Source of the DNA: SAR202 cluster bacterium
GTDB lineage: Bacteria > Chloroflexota > Dehalococcoidia > Lucifugimonadales > UBA2985
Length of the DNA: 64,000 nt
Assembly: GCA_009391535.1 (NCBI GenBank)
Contig: VFHP01000007.1
Span: forward strand, 88,656-152,655
Reading direction: 5' to 3'
Part shown: positions 21,801-31,700 of the stretch, one piece after another
Position numbering within the stretch: the first letter of the stretch is position 1
Layout of the letters: every line of letters starts with the position of its first letter
Made by a program: the position numbers and the translations under genes
Notes under the pieces: model-generated
Told to the model about the DNA's origin: nothing
The model's input: the letters and a program-made list of their open reading frames with translations, nothing else
Database searches by the model: none

Positions 21801-24800
21801 CATAAGCCAAACTGATCATTTCCGTGTGGTACGCCAGAATTAAAGAACGTTACCCGAAGATTATCAAAGAAGTCTTTGGCAGTTACCTGCTTGTATGTCC
21901 TGTCAGCATTTGCTTCAACAATATTCGTACCGGAGCCATAAAGAGTATCCGCTCCAGAACTCCAAGTAGATACACCAAACTCACTAATAAACCCATTTAT
22001 TCCAACGCCAGAACCAGCACCCCAACCTAAAGTCAGACTACCATTTGTGGGTTTTTTATAAAACTTACTTGAAGACGCACGAAGAAGATGTGGTGCGTCA
22101 TAGCTTGGGTCAAAGTCTCCAGATTCGTAATCACCAAAATAATTTTCCGCATCCACATATAACTTAAGACCACTGCTTTGATGATCGTTATATGTCAATA
22201 ATATATTTAATGGGTAAACGTATCCACTGTAAGGTATTGTGTCAATAACTTCAACTATTGAATCATCTTCATCGTCTTTAGCATATGCACACAAGAAGCC
22301 GTTTTTATAGCCCAAGGCAAAGTCTAGTTGAGACGGCGTGTCCCACTTAGCAAACAATACACCGCTATTGAATAGGTTGTGGCTTTGGCCGGAGATACTA
22401 GCGTCTGGGGTAAACCTAGTAAATATGGCAAATCCGCTGGTCGTATCAATATTGCCGAAGTTTATGTTTCCGTGAACCCCAGAAACCCTAGCAGTTCTAT
22501 CGAAGGCGTCGGCAATTTTTCCATACATTGGGTCGCCAACAAAATTAAACGAACCCTTGGATAAGGATGTCCAGTCTGTGGTGGTGTAGTTGCCGCTATA
22601 ACTGGGTAAATGCTGCTGGAAAAGTGTTCCACTAGCAAAACGCCAACCGACATTGTGGTATATATCCGTATTTCCAACCATGAGTCCGCTAAGGGTACCC
22701 ATAGGATTAGTTACATCTGTAGGTCCAAGATCTGAAGATTTTATATACTTACCGTCTACTTGGTCAAACTTGAAGTAACCAGACAGGAAGGGATAATCTA
22801 TGATCGGGTTCTCAAACCCAAAGCTAAATTGATCTGGGTCGTATGGCCCTCGAACAGTACCTTCTGCACCACGCCATCTCCTTGCATAGTTACTCTTGAT
22901 TGTCTTAGGCGTTCTATACGAGTGAGGTATATCTAAAATCCTAGAAAGTGGGGCATATCCAGAACCAGCATTCAATATATTGTCAAGCGGCCCCATAGAT
23001 GTTGGGAACAGGGCACCTTCACGTCTACCATCTTGAGCACGGGCGACTGGTCCCCCATATGTAGACATGTTCAAACCGTCTTGTGGTTTGTATCTAACAC
23101 TTAGAGAGATGTGGGCTATCGAAGCACCACTAGGAATTGGGAAGATATCTAAGTAAACATGTTCTAACAGAGAGCTTAATGTATAATCTCTTAACATCCC
23201 AAGTTTATCAACGTCGGGGTTGATTTTAAGGGGAACTTCATACAGTTCAAAATCAGTACCCGTAACCATAGGATATTGCGTCAGCTTGTAATGGTCATTA
23301 CCGCTAGATGTGAAGAAATCATCATGCTCAGAAATAGACCTACCACCTAAAGCAAATTGATTGGAATTACCTTTAAAGCCCGAGACAATGGGGTATTGAC
23401 CCTGCTGTGTGACAATTAGGTTGTTTAGGTGAATACCGGAAGGGTCTTGTATAAAACCTCCGGATGGCGATGTTCTGTTAAGAAGTTTATCGTCGCTATA
23501 TCCTACTACGTCTAATGCGTAATCCCTAGACCCAGCTTGTTTTTTAGCTAGGACTTTCAAGGTTAGGGTGTCAACACTAAAGAACGATATATCTTTAACG
23601 TTGGTGTCTACAGAGTTTTCTACATTAAATGCACCGCTAGGTTTCCACCAAATATTCTTGGTGCTTTGATCAAACGCAAAATTGAATGCACCCTTAGATA
23701 TATCTTTTACATTAGCCTTTTGGTTAGAGAACTTGATTGTTAGCTTGCCAGAATCTGCAACGCCTCCACCCTCAGCTGAATCCATTGTTATATACTGAGA
23801 AGTTGCATTATTTCTAATAGCAGACAGCATTGTGTCTGCATTGCATTTATTTACATTAGTTATATCAGAATCGGAAGACCAGCTCCACACACTGCTAACA
23901 GATGGCCAGATGGTAGAATCAAAATTAGAAAGAGGTAAAAAGGACGGTAGGAAATCTTGTTCAACCCTTCTTCCTTTTGTAGGAACTTTTATGTGGATTG
24001 GCAGATATTGCTCTCTTCTAATGCCTATTCCACCGCTATTACAAATTTCTACAGCCGAAACCCTAAACGCGTCAGTTGGGTTGATGAACCTAGACTCTTG
24101 TGTGGAGAGGGGTGCTCCATCTAGGGCTAAATAATTATTTCCGTCTTCATCTGCTATAATCTCTGGAAATACAAAATTTTCCTCAAAGCCTTCATCAAAA
24201 CCAAAATCAAAGGCGTCATCTAAAGAAACAGCCCTAACGCTAAAAGAGAGAGAATAGCCACTGCCTTCATAAAGGTGGGCTTTTTGGGGACGATTCCAAT
24301 CATAATAATCAGTGAAAAGGTTATATTCGGGAGCAGTTGAATATGTTCCAAAATTGTTATTTCTGTCTGTAGAATCACCACGAAGACTAAAGTCTTTGTA
24401 TTTAATGACGAGGTTGCCGGACGGATCAAGAAGATTTATATTGTAGACGGTATATAATGGGGCGATCCTAGACTCGTAATTGCTAATGGGTGCAGCAATA
24501 CGCATGTGCAGCCTAGTGTGATCCGGTCTAACGGTGAAGTCTGTGAGGTTACACTTATATTGGAATAATCCCTCTGTGTGTACAGAATCTGGTATTATGA
24601 AACTATCGGTACCATCACTCAGTGTGGACGCGTCTTTCTGGTCAAACATCAAACCATCAAAAACGCCCTCATCTATAAATGTGAAAAGATTGCTTTCCTC
24701 TTTTCTTGGGCCGACAAAAGAACCAAAACCCTCTTGTATGACTCGGTCTCCCGATGGGAACAACTTCTGCTCGCACCTAAACAGTCCAAAGTCTCCAACA

Positions 24801-25774
24801 ACCTTGTCTGTAAAACCCGGATCAAGGACTCCTTCAGCTTCCAACGATTCTTTTACTGAATATGTAGCGGTGAGATCAGGTAAAACACTACCCTCATTCA
24901 TCACCATATTTTTAAACCGAACATCTATTATGAGTTCAGCTCTTAAATATTCTTGAACTTCGTCTTCTGGAAAAGTAGTTCCACTCAGCGTAAATCCATC
25001 AGCGAGGGACTCTCCGACGAAGCCTGTAAATTGCCCAGTAGATATAATCTCGCCAAGCTCGTTTCTGAAAACTACTGTAGCATCACTCTGATTATTTTTG
25101 ATTAGGTGGGTTATATATTCATTTTGTAGAGGCGGTAGTATAAATGTTACTGTCGTGACTTCACCAGATCTGACGGTTTGACTGGGCCTCAAGTGAAATG
25201 AGTATATTGTGCCGGTTTCTAACGGTTGTTCGTCAGGTTTAATAGATAAACTTGCACCCAAATGAGCCTTATTTATTTCAGATGTAGCTTCTAGAAGTTG
25301 GTCAAAAGCTTTCGCAACAATCGCGTCTGGACGTTTTATTAGCCCAACGCCACGAAACTCAAACGTGACCCCTTCCTCTAAAAGAAATGGGCTTAAACCA
25401 AATACTAAAATTGTGCCGTCAAGGTTTTTCCTTTTTACATCATAGTATTCAAACTGCTTACCCGTAAAGTTTTCCCTAGTAACAACCAGTTCCCAACCAG
25501 CTTCAATAAAATCGCAAGACCCATCAATATTTTCAGTGGGGCTATTGATAGTAACTTCGTAATAGGGGCCGGTACCGGTAACCTCAACGTCTGTAGAGGT
25601 GCAGGATAGCTTCTCGCCGGGTGAGGATATTTTTGAATCCTCGCTTTTGATATCAGCAACGAGAGAGGCTTCTTTGAGTGTCATCTCTGCTTCTAAGGAG
25701 CCACCTGCTGGACAGGTCTGCTCAATGCCTTTTATGCAGAGGCACTCTAAACTTTTTAAGAATTGCTGTGACAT
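12539..25774 (-). CDS. Giant 4411-residue FG-GAP/LamG multidomain tail protein
   Basis: One uninterrupted 13.2 kb frame encodes 4411 residues, directly after the tape measure gene (stop TAG, one base, then ATG 25774; AGGAAAC upstream). Visible parts: beta-rich N-terminal region; a LamG/concanavalin-like segment at about 1090-1285 (GFAIFTRFTP, LFAKWDTPSQLDFALGYKNG, LKLYVDAENYFGDYE); an SG-NLN repeat block at about 1575-1870; FG-GAP-like motifs near residues 2065, 2172, 2536, 2660, 3904, 4031 and 4172 (for example DRFGHSVGISANSEVISIGSP and DNFGFSVAIDYDMIAVGAP, each 20 residues or slightly over when extended); two Rossmann-like segments near 2790-2830 and 3245-3290; a Cys-rich stretch near 2905-2990; and a second SG-NLN block at the C-terminus. 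FG-GAP repeats build integrin-type beta-propellers; LamG domains bind glycans or proteins. I infer a very large tail-tip adhesin. No signal peptide or protease motif seen. Confidence 0.85.
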   Translation of the reverse strand: MSQQFLKSLECLCIKGIEQTCPAGGSLEAEMTLKEASLVADIKSEDSKISSPGEKLSCTSTDVEVTGTGPYYEVTINSPTENIDGSCDFIEAGWELVVTRENFTGKQFEYYDVKRKNLDGTILVFGLSPFLLEEGVTFEFRGVGLIKRPDAIVAKAFDQLLEATSEINKAHLGASLSIKPDEQPLETGTIYSFHLRPSQTVRSGEVTTVTFILPPLQNEYITHLIKNNQSDATVVFRNELGEIISTGQFTGFVGESLADGFTLSGTTFPEDEVQEYLRAELIIDVRFKNMVMNEGSVLPDLTATYSVKESLEAEGVLDPGFTDKVVGDFGLFRCEQKLFPSGDRVIQEGFGSFVGPRKEESNLFTFIDEGVFDGLMFDQKDASTLSDGTDSFIIPDSVHTEGLFQYKCNLTDFTVRPDHTRLHMRIAAPISNYESRIAPLYTVYNINLLDPSGNLVIKYKDFSLRGDSTDRNNNFGTYSTAPEYNLFTDYYDWNRPQKAHLYEGSGYSLSFSVRAVSLDDAFDFGFDEGFEENFVFPEIIADEDGNNYLALDGAPLSTQESRFINPTDAFRVSAVEICNSGGIGIRREQYLPIHIKVPTKGRRVEQDFLPSFLPLSNFDSTIWPSVSSVWSWSSDSDITNVNKCNADTMLSAIRNNATSQYITMDSAEGGGVADSGKLTIKFSNQKANVKDISKGAFNFAFDQSTKNIWWKPSGAFNVENSVDTNVKDISFFSVDTLTLKVLAKKQAGSRDYALDVVGYSDDKLLNRTSPSGGFIQDPSGIHLNNLIVTQQGQYPIVSGFKGNSNQFALGGRSISEHDDFFTSSGNDHYKLTQYPMVTGTDFELYEVPLKINPDVDKLGMLRDYTLSSLLEHVYLDIFPIPSGASIAHISLSVRYKPQDGLNMSTYGGPVARAQDGRREGALFPTSMGPLDNILNAGSGYAPLSRILDIPHSYRTPKTIKSNYARRWRGAEGTVRGPYDPDQFSFGFENPIIDYPFLSGYFKFDQVDGKYIKSSDLGPTDVTNPMGTLSGLMVGNTDIYHNVGWRFASGTLFQQHLPSYSGNYTTTDWTSLSKGSFNFVGDPMYGKIADAFDRTARVSGVHGNINFGNIDTTSGFAIFTRFTPDASISGQSHNLFNSGVLFAKWDTPSQLDFALGYKNGFLCAYAKDDEDDSIVEVIDTIPYSGYVYPLNILLTYNDHQSSGLKLYVDAENYFGDYESGDFDPSYDAPHLLRASSSKFYKKPTNGSLTLGWGAGSGVGINGFISEFGVSTWSSGADTLYGSGTNIVEANADRTYKQVTAKDFFDNLRVTFFNSGVPHGNDQFGLWDRVNENTFHDWQIGDFKYCEFSIAFDQWQKRPNREQIIFDIKHHGSGYSSRNDLSLPSSIDPRVSYHTQIENDFLRFHLSDVPDHFYSVNRRITKSLPAGYKFSERALVVESVIQHTTDHSIIWPHCDGKEGPRLVVSLYSKKQDPYWTEDEPNWGLVNRKIHNVEPSSCVMRLDTTFTYNDLVDTDEEWAIFPQEPRQTEFKEKYFSEDVNDMFVQYDLVYPSGKAFESKIQLHSSHVRMSDCNVLSRATSGSGNLYTVGALGVPSGTLNLNLPEIPVPTSGTLNLGINVPIPVDVQIPSGLPLNISGQYVERGFMILYTPEFNTQGELNLFMPDPADYTFTPVSGSLNFSIPTPIDRISEGDDSIKNKYLTYPSGFATSEAAETEAKRLGLSGSHQDFTGDVFFPGGRSDWDENGDGYVDNSRIRGPYVPLFMLNTDDPKLDQLNLFTFAVGSGSGIRGILNLSIHNELPNSEPGPVSGSINLNVIGVPIFKQIRTNNNIPLYINAPNIISSNPLPLTLGFNETDTPHSGEMNLYTASYNVGSKGFGSAYGMWNNNNYGTGIELQDDYLAKIDASNEIRGVDLFGYGSCTGDSPRKAFDSALITDGVTWREATCNDGGIFRATDTYTNSGARNFSGDLGYSGNYYGIRKFTQLLPSRPYFTELTIKTGSTDPIKVPRTFEEWEYGMCGPDLMNDSGCCTSDCDQNLMFSGVKLIGDDACGVPPSSNLCIDPETIVASGRNIADKYGYKVSVKGDLMAISAPKITIPEYDQYGGGHVGVPSGGSVFLYRRGVDVAGKKASWELEEQLMLPTGFRKDYIEFTVQNLLKFDNFTISGAKWQIGQEGREFGSSLDMAVSGDVETIVVGAPRAKWTRQFNEITTSGVPCGTMVVADLFEYKESDIATIASTAKRFDILWKYFSAPWYGDCDLGCLPASQQFYPQIDMKTIVLQTTFAGRNYPEVPSDDTWFVHKYINRLDDFDLLVDVGSGVLGGEGTLSEFFRAGQPVVFNGMVSGMKSAFLEAFPYNTSLLYDGTPAIFGMFKEKSGSTAGALQYTDGDGIVHSLYDEFENFYNEYTFESGVYDQTTNLDASGHLNTVLGVSENWATTTVNLIRDTFDSGRLSTTKTNDTLNRDFITSGVGQEWGDSKAYDITQFQIPPHSGGRVYVFEKERDNFNCVQIISSPKNFTDFVAEEMEPDENGNYLFYGREFNDRFGHSVGISANSEVISIGSPFTNSPCRIYEKDPDEQARVYAALSGWLVTNSKNAGLSHFHTIFTESGRLKAQESAYDFLTPSERLQFRVDNNSKPYKLSHKYGYGNIKYVGTRQFLPSFFAPTSRLGWSTAVSDDGSSVAFGAPTDSFNEFEDANVYADTLDTWASYQHAGAVRMFEARKTFDHSGVVEFGRFGNLDRALHPSEVSKGFYDQMGLYFGAGDDLGGTKTFRRMDFSEIEIPRDAGLAFIITPEIDAVSDEIIDNIKNWLVLGDRHLVLVGNDPVWEENGVYSKSNDVINKILKELGSHMRITAAKNKEMSLPDCVSEEDKLDNKYNITPSLQPKHGAGSVSLRDNFYARGVGDIRINIEKYGYSDYEQYMDCPEGEDCDGSKFIVNERCEFPLKNSGDLRAEWHDTCTKTVGKKCRVVHYTQSWPLHFANYTPNCDSKPLQIINRPKFEPVPVLTTAEHLPARVITYPDTSGYSSKFKDIYETIIEDKFTPFADYSGEPEGSKHLPIESFKIKEDSDSNLEGTFNSFNLGALVDPDPKNGRDGILQGVAKTYDPDKPITYKRKDLYKPSTLALSESGVKEDGTFNNSKVYLLASQWPEDDGGRGLTFATENKDKNTEFYINMLKYDCNEVPRGWHLGGWTGNTSLKNAYYVNREIDDADSQHSLASKLRAEFQGRGLGGYFKENMTIPADGDISQEVTFIWIANPEGLPSDKEVEKIKTWMNTGEKRLIITYTAADKQKAQLYAGNVNEICEKLNISSRPFFVPNDGEFFVTPDPDSHYLKPYSLRGNRNSEQAQLTNTSTEPLSGCKDGYGFTPAYNDSTSVSGLWVSDKSNELWRGHVPDAQGGGGDTSFANDLRLFVPISGGSNYENIIFYDEPIFTHIPNIPNPIWKIEGQSIIKFPTIPLSGYKLFFDWVSETAVEKESLLVEIEGIKSRVPTACDYFPLHDKCNSENEGGGELDQEGDDASGGVGLHLDPTPPMTPHYRTDINFVARGEEVTIKFSAASRGEIQGDPLTPDTTPKTVRVLSVSGCPIPIDSGINFKRTEKKKLVDRIEYDKKWTVFPGGSRVIPAVSRPVMHKSHDYCRPFPPETDEGCENFGNVLIEDGPVVVAEEYENFSSFPNGKSRSKIILISDSTMIQGQCSHYRSETSKGNQAFIRSLYPSRPSKEATRGLAGGKDFVFSVTPLDHDSDQETVSSQGRSFYFTQKLRSPERGSPAKYHAVSGMIPNMTEPLYSLGGAVGSLDTFYDNEDTYHPSDLSRPKEIIKSEEIKQRIRNWGNDAKSDYGVFPKFSGDFLNYVQTGPPKRDYADWPQNPLGIPEGKERKYILDAGVGGGLPELMKLNNTDYLDLDVYYSGCLGDLFGYSVDLVDNQLVVGSPFNGFVSSGTSVSGIVQWSEIKVDEPTDGLELAQDGGGGAAFHFEKTGSGQNVVSEFLPWEFGSKIKPSSVNVGIYDFGGDATTALTQQKGSHNIDDASFIEEYAKRSDNFGFSVAIDYDMIAVGAPNHDYETLHHHIYSGVIHENGLSTAFQRKSFNAEYDIPQHSFYDLGDSGVRVDKFDNLSGTMVLNNGAVFNFRNELVDFANRTKNWIFAEKLYSQGYNDRGQSDYEPKFGSPGEYVVSVSGAENDRFGWSVCIDRAKRGDSGYTLVGGSPYHDWPTSGNHPTSGLNNAGSAYTFDAMLREQTPSIPNEGSWMDAHVFAQKVDAAENLFKRVYQNVTGDSVTHLVTGIIITNDNGDAFLEVSGFDPSTKGFVSHRPYVDSVKFVLATGTPSSGSMNLNISGSPVVVTDNMNLMLSGAPSANVYNSVNMYQFGALGTTPSGMFNGSPSGMNMFMAVPSGYSSGILNLNLTSTQTTGNLDLNIRGY
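20170..21046 (-). repeat. Internal SG-NLN repeat block of the 4411-residue protein
   Basis: At about residues 1575-1870 units such as PSGTLNLNLPEIPVP, TSGTLNLGINVPIPV, SGLPLNISGQ, QGELNLFMP, VSGSLNFSIPTPI and VSGSINLNVIGVPIF recur, closely matching the C-terminal block. The spacing is irregular (about 20-60 residues), so this is a family of short beta motifs rather than a strict tandem repeat. Confidence 0.7.
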
Positions 25775-25775
25775 C

Positions 25776-28700
25776 CTAGTTTCCTAATACTGTGTTTCCG
25801 GTTTTGAGATCTCCAGAGGTGTTTGGCTTGGCCTTCTTAATTTGTTCACCAACCTCATTTAACAGTTCTGTCTTGATGTCCTCTTTCATTGTTTCTAAGA
25901 AAGAAGCACCATTAAAGTTTACATTAACATTTGTAGGATCTAAGGCTACTTGGAATTTAGTACTAACAAGTTTATCTACTGTTGCAGCAAAATCTGAGAA
26001 TACATTCTGTAGATTTGGTATAACGCTAGCTAGCGATCCAGCAGCAGCTTCAACGCTGCCTCCGTCTTGATAGTAACCCACAGAACCTCCATTACTCATG
26101 GCGACCGCATTAGAACCACCTTGACCCCTACCGTTCATAGCTCTTAGTATTTGTAAATTATTGCCCCTTTGGACTGCGTTGCGGTTTACTACAAACTCTC
26201 CGGGGGTTAACATGGCAGGCACCGTATCTGTACCCCTAGGCACAAACATTCCACGGCTAGCATAAACCATTCCACCACGAGCTAGAGGTTGAACATTTCT
26301 ATTAGATATAGCCTCTACCTCCCTACTGAATGTCGCGTTTGTAGCATTGATTACTGCGTCTTGAATTGCAATTTCTGCTTTTTCAAACTCTGCCTGATTT
26401 TGTGCTAAGTCACCCATGACTCCAGCGAGTTCTCTACCCTCTGATTTTATTGCTTCCTCTTCGGCAGTGGTGCCAGCTAACAGTTGTGCAGATCTAGTAT
26501 CATTTATGCCAACCGCACCCAAGCTTAGACCAGCAGCCTGCTGCATCTGTGCGTCTGAGAGACCCTGCCCCTCTAGTGTTTTAAATCCTGCACCTAAAGC
26601 ACTAGCACCAAACAGACCGGCTAATCCGGCATCCCCAGTGGCCAAGGCTGCACCAGCACCAGCGGCGGCTTGACCGGAAATAAACCCTTCTACATCACCC
26701 GCCAATAATTTTTCAAGAGAGCTTTTTTCTGCTGCGTTCTTTTTCTGAACTATTGCTAATTCTTCTTTGAGTAAAGATACTCTTTGTTTAGTAAATTGTA
26801 TTAATGCTTCGTTGGCACGTTTTGCTTCCTCACGCTTGTCTTGTTGTACGCCTTGAGCACCAGCGAATACACCGGGTCCAGCCTTATCTCCTACGGCACC
26901 CCTCACCATAGTGTCTGTAAACTGCATTTGGTTTTGTGACGTAACTATGTTACTTAGTTGCTCTCCCGCCCTTCTAATATCAGCGGCACCACTACCCCCA
27001 AGTTGAACACCAGCCATAGCACCAATATTATTAAACTGTGCGGTTCTAGCCTCGGTTCTCTGGTCTGTGGTTAATGCTGCTCCGCCAAAGGATTCAAAGA
27101 TTTTAGCTGCTTCTAATTGTATATCAATGGCCTTATTCATAGCCTGTGCAGCTTTAAGCTCTAGTTGCTCACGCTGCTGATACAGCTTCGTCATTGTGGA
27201 GTTGTGCTTGTTTAACAACTCTAAAGATTCGGTGAACCCAGCCGCCTGTTTGTTGGCGTCTTCAGAAATACCCCCCAATAACTCAGAGATGTCTATGGTA
27301 GCAACATTCTCATCTGTAATTCCTGCTAATCTACCTTCTATTGCAGCCTCCATCGATTTTCTTGTAGCGTCATCTGCATCGTCAGGAATGGCGGCTAGTA
27401 ATCTTTCTCTAAGTTGAGTCTTTGCTTTTTCCGAATCACTCCTGCTAAAGTCGCCCTCTGTTATAGACCCACCAATGTTTTGAGAGAATTGATTGGCAGC
27501 TCTTGCTACATTGGCTTGCCCCTTAATAGAAGATGAAAGTGCTTTATTGCCACCGGCAGCTGCTAGCAACGCTTCCTCGCCCTGATCAATTGCAGAAGAA
27601 GCATCAACACCAATCGTACTTTGTGCGGTCTTTATGCTATTAATGAAGCCTCCAAGCTCAGAAGAACCAGTTTGAAGACCATTTATTAGATTGTCTACAG
27701 CCGCGTTAGCACCACTGAATGCAGATGTCATTTTCAGCGAATCAAAATTGGCTTTAGCAAGTGCTTGTTGAGCAACCCTCAAGGCTACGGTTGACTTAGC
27801 TAGGGCAACATATTGGTCTCTAAGTTCTGCGTTGCCTCCAGCCAACTCCTCAGCCATTGCAACAGCTTCCGCCTCGGAAACATTTCTTGAGGCTATAGTT
27901 TGTATGCTTGCCCTCATAGAAGCGTCTAATTCCGCCCTTAACTTTTTCTGTTCTTTGGGGTCCAGATCGCTTATTTGGCTTCTAGCTTCTTGAGCATCTT
28001 TGCTTATGTTGCTACTGAGAGACGCAACGTCTAAATCGCCTTCAGCGGTTCTAAACGCGGTGCTTCCCTGTTTACCTATCTCTTCCATTGTCGCTTGAGT
28101 ATTTGACACGGCTACCTGTGTGGCGGTCTCAGCTTCTGCGGATTCTTTTCTTTTTTGCCTTCTCTCTACGAAACCAGATGGGTCAAAAACCGCCTCAAAG
28201 AACCCGCCCGCAGTAAACACTTCTCCCATCCCCTCTGAAAGAGCCGCCTGTCCAGCAGCTTTTGCGGCACCTGCGGTGTCACCACTTTTGATCGCTTGTT
28301 GTTTTTCTCTTTCGGCAAACTGGCTCATAGCACCCGTAATTGCAGAACCAACACCAGCTATCGCATTCATGCCCATTCCAACGCCACCAATAACGTTAGC
28401 ACCCTTAGCGATTCCCCTTCCGACACCACGTGCAGCTGAACGGCCTAGGTCTTTGATTCTCCTACCGAGAGCTTGTAGTGGTTTGATGGATTTTCTTGCG
28501 TCTCTACCAAGAAGGTTAACAAATCTACCAGCACCCTTGAGGCCTCTACCCATCATCTTAAGGCTTACGTTCAGACCCTTGCTCGCCCTTGCTGCATTTC
28601 TCGTCTTTATAGCGTTGAGTGACCACCCTTTGGTATTTTTTATCGTCATATTGTTGGCTTTTATCAACTTGGTCCTGTACGCATCTGTCTTGCGTCCAGC

Positions 28701-31700
28701 GTTATTCATTTTTGCACCAAGTTCTCTCAGACCTCTGTTGAAAGAGCCAAACTGTTTGCCTAAGATCTTTAATCCCCTTTTAGATTCTGCTTGCCTAGCT
28801 GCATTGGCTTTTCTTGCTGCTAGTTCAGCTTTTCTGACTCTTATTGCATCTTTAGAGGACTTCGTACTTGCTTCTATCTGTTGGTCAAGCTGATCTGCCG
28901 CCGCTTCCATTTCCCGCATTTCTTTTTCGGCTAGATCAAAGCTAGCTTGAGCGTCCCTAGTTTCTTGGGCCACGTCTGCCATAACTCTGTCTATGGCCTC
29001 TAGCTCTGCCCTTAACTTAGCAGCCTTCTTTGGGTCTGCTGTTATATTACCACCTTTGTCATTTTTGCGTTTACCAGTTTTTGGATTGATACCTTCAGCG
29101 AGGGACAGTTCTTCTCTCTTCTTCTTTATTCGTTTTTTTGCTTCGGGGCTGGTTACTTCTGCTTCTCGTGTTTGTGCTCTTTCTAGTCTTGCCTCAATTG
29201 ATCCGCCACCTGAATCCGACATCATTCTGCTTTTTGCTCGTGCTCGTAAGTCCTCAGCGTCTGCCGCCATTGATGCACGCTCTTGTGAAGCTGCATTTAT
29301 ATCCGAGATGGAAGACTTTTTATCAACCATACCTCTGCCTGTGCTGAGATCGTATTCTCCGGCTAGGTCAACCTCTGGGCGACCAGGATCTCCAGCTGCA
29401 CCCCCAGCAGCCTGTTGTGACTGAATATTGATTATAGCAGAACCAACACTGAAGGTGGCTTGAGATATATCACCCATTGCAGATTCGCCACCCACCGCCT
29501 TTGACTCCGCTTCGCCAGTGATAACTGCGTTGGCCTGTCTCTGTTGTTCGGCGTCTGCTTTTGACTGTGCCGTTGCGTCTGATTCAAACTTTCCATCTGG
29601 CCCCGAAGCCCAATTCTGGATAGATTCGCCAAAGTTCTTCATCTGTTTTGCGACTTCTTTAAAGACGAAAAAGCCAACAATAACTCTTGTTAACGCTTTA
29701 ATAGATGATTCAAATATAACCGTGTTCCTGAACATCTTATCCGAAGCTTCTTCACTCTTATCTCCGAAATTCGCAACTGCTTGTTGGAAAATACCAGCAA
29801 CAGCAGCGAAGCCAACCGCCCCGCCCATCGCGAATTTTTGGACGCCAACGGGTCCACCCTGAGCGAATCCGGTAACACCCTTGGTGTTCATTCTGTTAAG
29901 ATTGGCATAACCAATGCTCTGGGCAGCACTCTTATTGATAACAAACTCACCGGGAGTTAGAAGGGCAGGAACGGTGTCGGTTCCACCAATGCCGCCACCC
30001 GCATTTTTTCTCGTCTTTGTCATAGCTTGAAGAGCAGATCTTTTTTCTGCTGCCCACTGCTCACTTCTAGCTACTTCTTCGGCTATAACATTTTTTCTTT
30101 TCTTTGTAATAGAATCTTTAAGGCCATCTTTTCCTTTGTATAACATCTTCTTAGCGTCTGTCGGTATATCAGCAAGCTTTTTAGCTACTTGAGAATCTCC
30201 TAACTTACCAGCTATTTTGCTACCAATACCATTAGCGTAATCAAAAGCGGCATTTGGATTAGCTCCCTCATCTTTAGATTTTTTAGTTCCGCTTAACTTG
30301 GAGGAGTCTAATAGTGTCATTCCAGCTTCAAACATTTTACCTATCATGCTGGCGGCACCGACCTCTGCGATTGTATCGTTGGTAGCTGGCGATATCTTAG
30401 TTATACCAATCAATCCACCCACCCTAGAGCCAATATTGTTTATACCCCTTTTAATACCATCGCTGACATCTGATAAAATATCGTCTTCAATCGTGGCTGT
30501 GTCTCCATCGACGGCTTTTAGCGGGAATCCATACGCAGTAGTGGTTTCTGCATTTTTATTGAACAGCCTCTGCATACTGTTTTTATTTGCCGCTGGCAGA
30601 TTCGGATTCCACCTGCCGCCTTTTAAGAATGGGGTTCCAGCTCCTGGGTCATCGCTGAAGTTACCGCTCGTGCCCTTCCAGTTTATGCTACCTATGGCTT
30701 TGGAGATTGCAGCAGCTTCTACCTTCCCCTTCTCTATCATTTCTTTTCTACCACTACCAGAACTACTACTGACAGCTAATATTCCAACTTCGCCACCTTC
30801 AGCAAATCTATTATTATTCATAGCCTGAAGTCTAGAAGCACCCAGCTTCTTAACACTACTCTGGCGGATAACAAACTCGCCGGGGGAAAGCATAGCTGGC
30901 ACAGTGTCTCTATTACCCGTACCCGGAACCAAACCGCCCCTATTGAAACCAAGTACTCTACCCCCATGATTTTTACCACGGATCGCAGAACCTATGCCAC
31001 CCATGAAGCCGCCCAAACCACTCATTAACTTTATGCCCCCCATTGTGGCTAAAAGGGGTAATAGTGGTGCCAACGCTTCGCCAACTTTTATAAGAGCACT
31101 CGCAAGCTCTAAAGAAGTTCTAACAAATATTTGAAAACTAGAACTATCTGTAATGGTACGAACGAGGCCTTGAAATTCTTCTCTGACTTTTTCTATTTGA
31201 ACAGCCAATGCCTGTTGAGCGGTAGCGGCGTCTTTGTTGAGAGAGTTTCCACCGTCTACAGCGGCGTTATATGCAAGCTGTGCTGTTTCAAACTGTTGTA
31301 AAAGAGGAATGACTTTACCAATCTGACGGAAACCACCAAGTTCTTCAGCGATTTTAACAAATCGTAAATCCCCCTCTGCCAAGCCAGATAAAGCTTCAGA
31401 GAGTAGCTGTGCCGCTTTCATTGGGCCAACAAACTTACCTTCAGCATCAGTAAGCTCAATACCTAGTTGTCTAAGGTATGATATAGTTTTTGGACGCTGA
31501 ATACGTGTAAAGATAGTACGTAAACCAGTACTAATTGATTCAGCACTTTCACGAGTCGTAGCACGAACACTTGTAAAGATGGCGAGGAGTTCTTCTAGAG
31601 AACCACCGGCAGACTTAAAGACACCACCAAATCTACGAACAGCACCAATGAGGTCACCAGATTCAACAGCAAACTGTCCAGCAACAGCATTGATGGCACC

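Noticed and set aside
28120..28893. A 257-codon open frame on the plus strand
   Set aside because: It lies wholly inside the tape measure gene, is Ala/Pro/Leu-rich as expected from reading a Ala/Lys-rich gene backwards, and has no ribosome-binding site of note.
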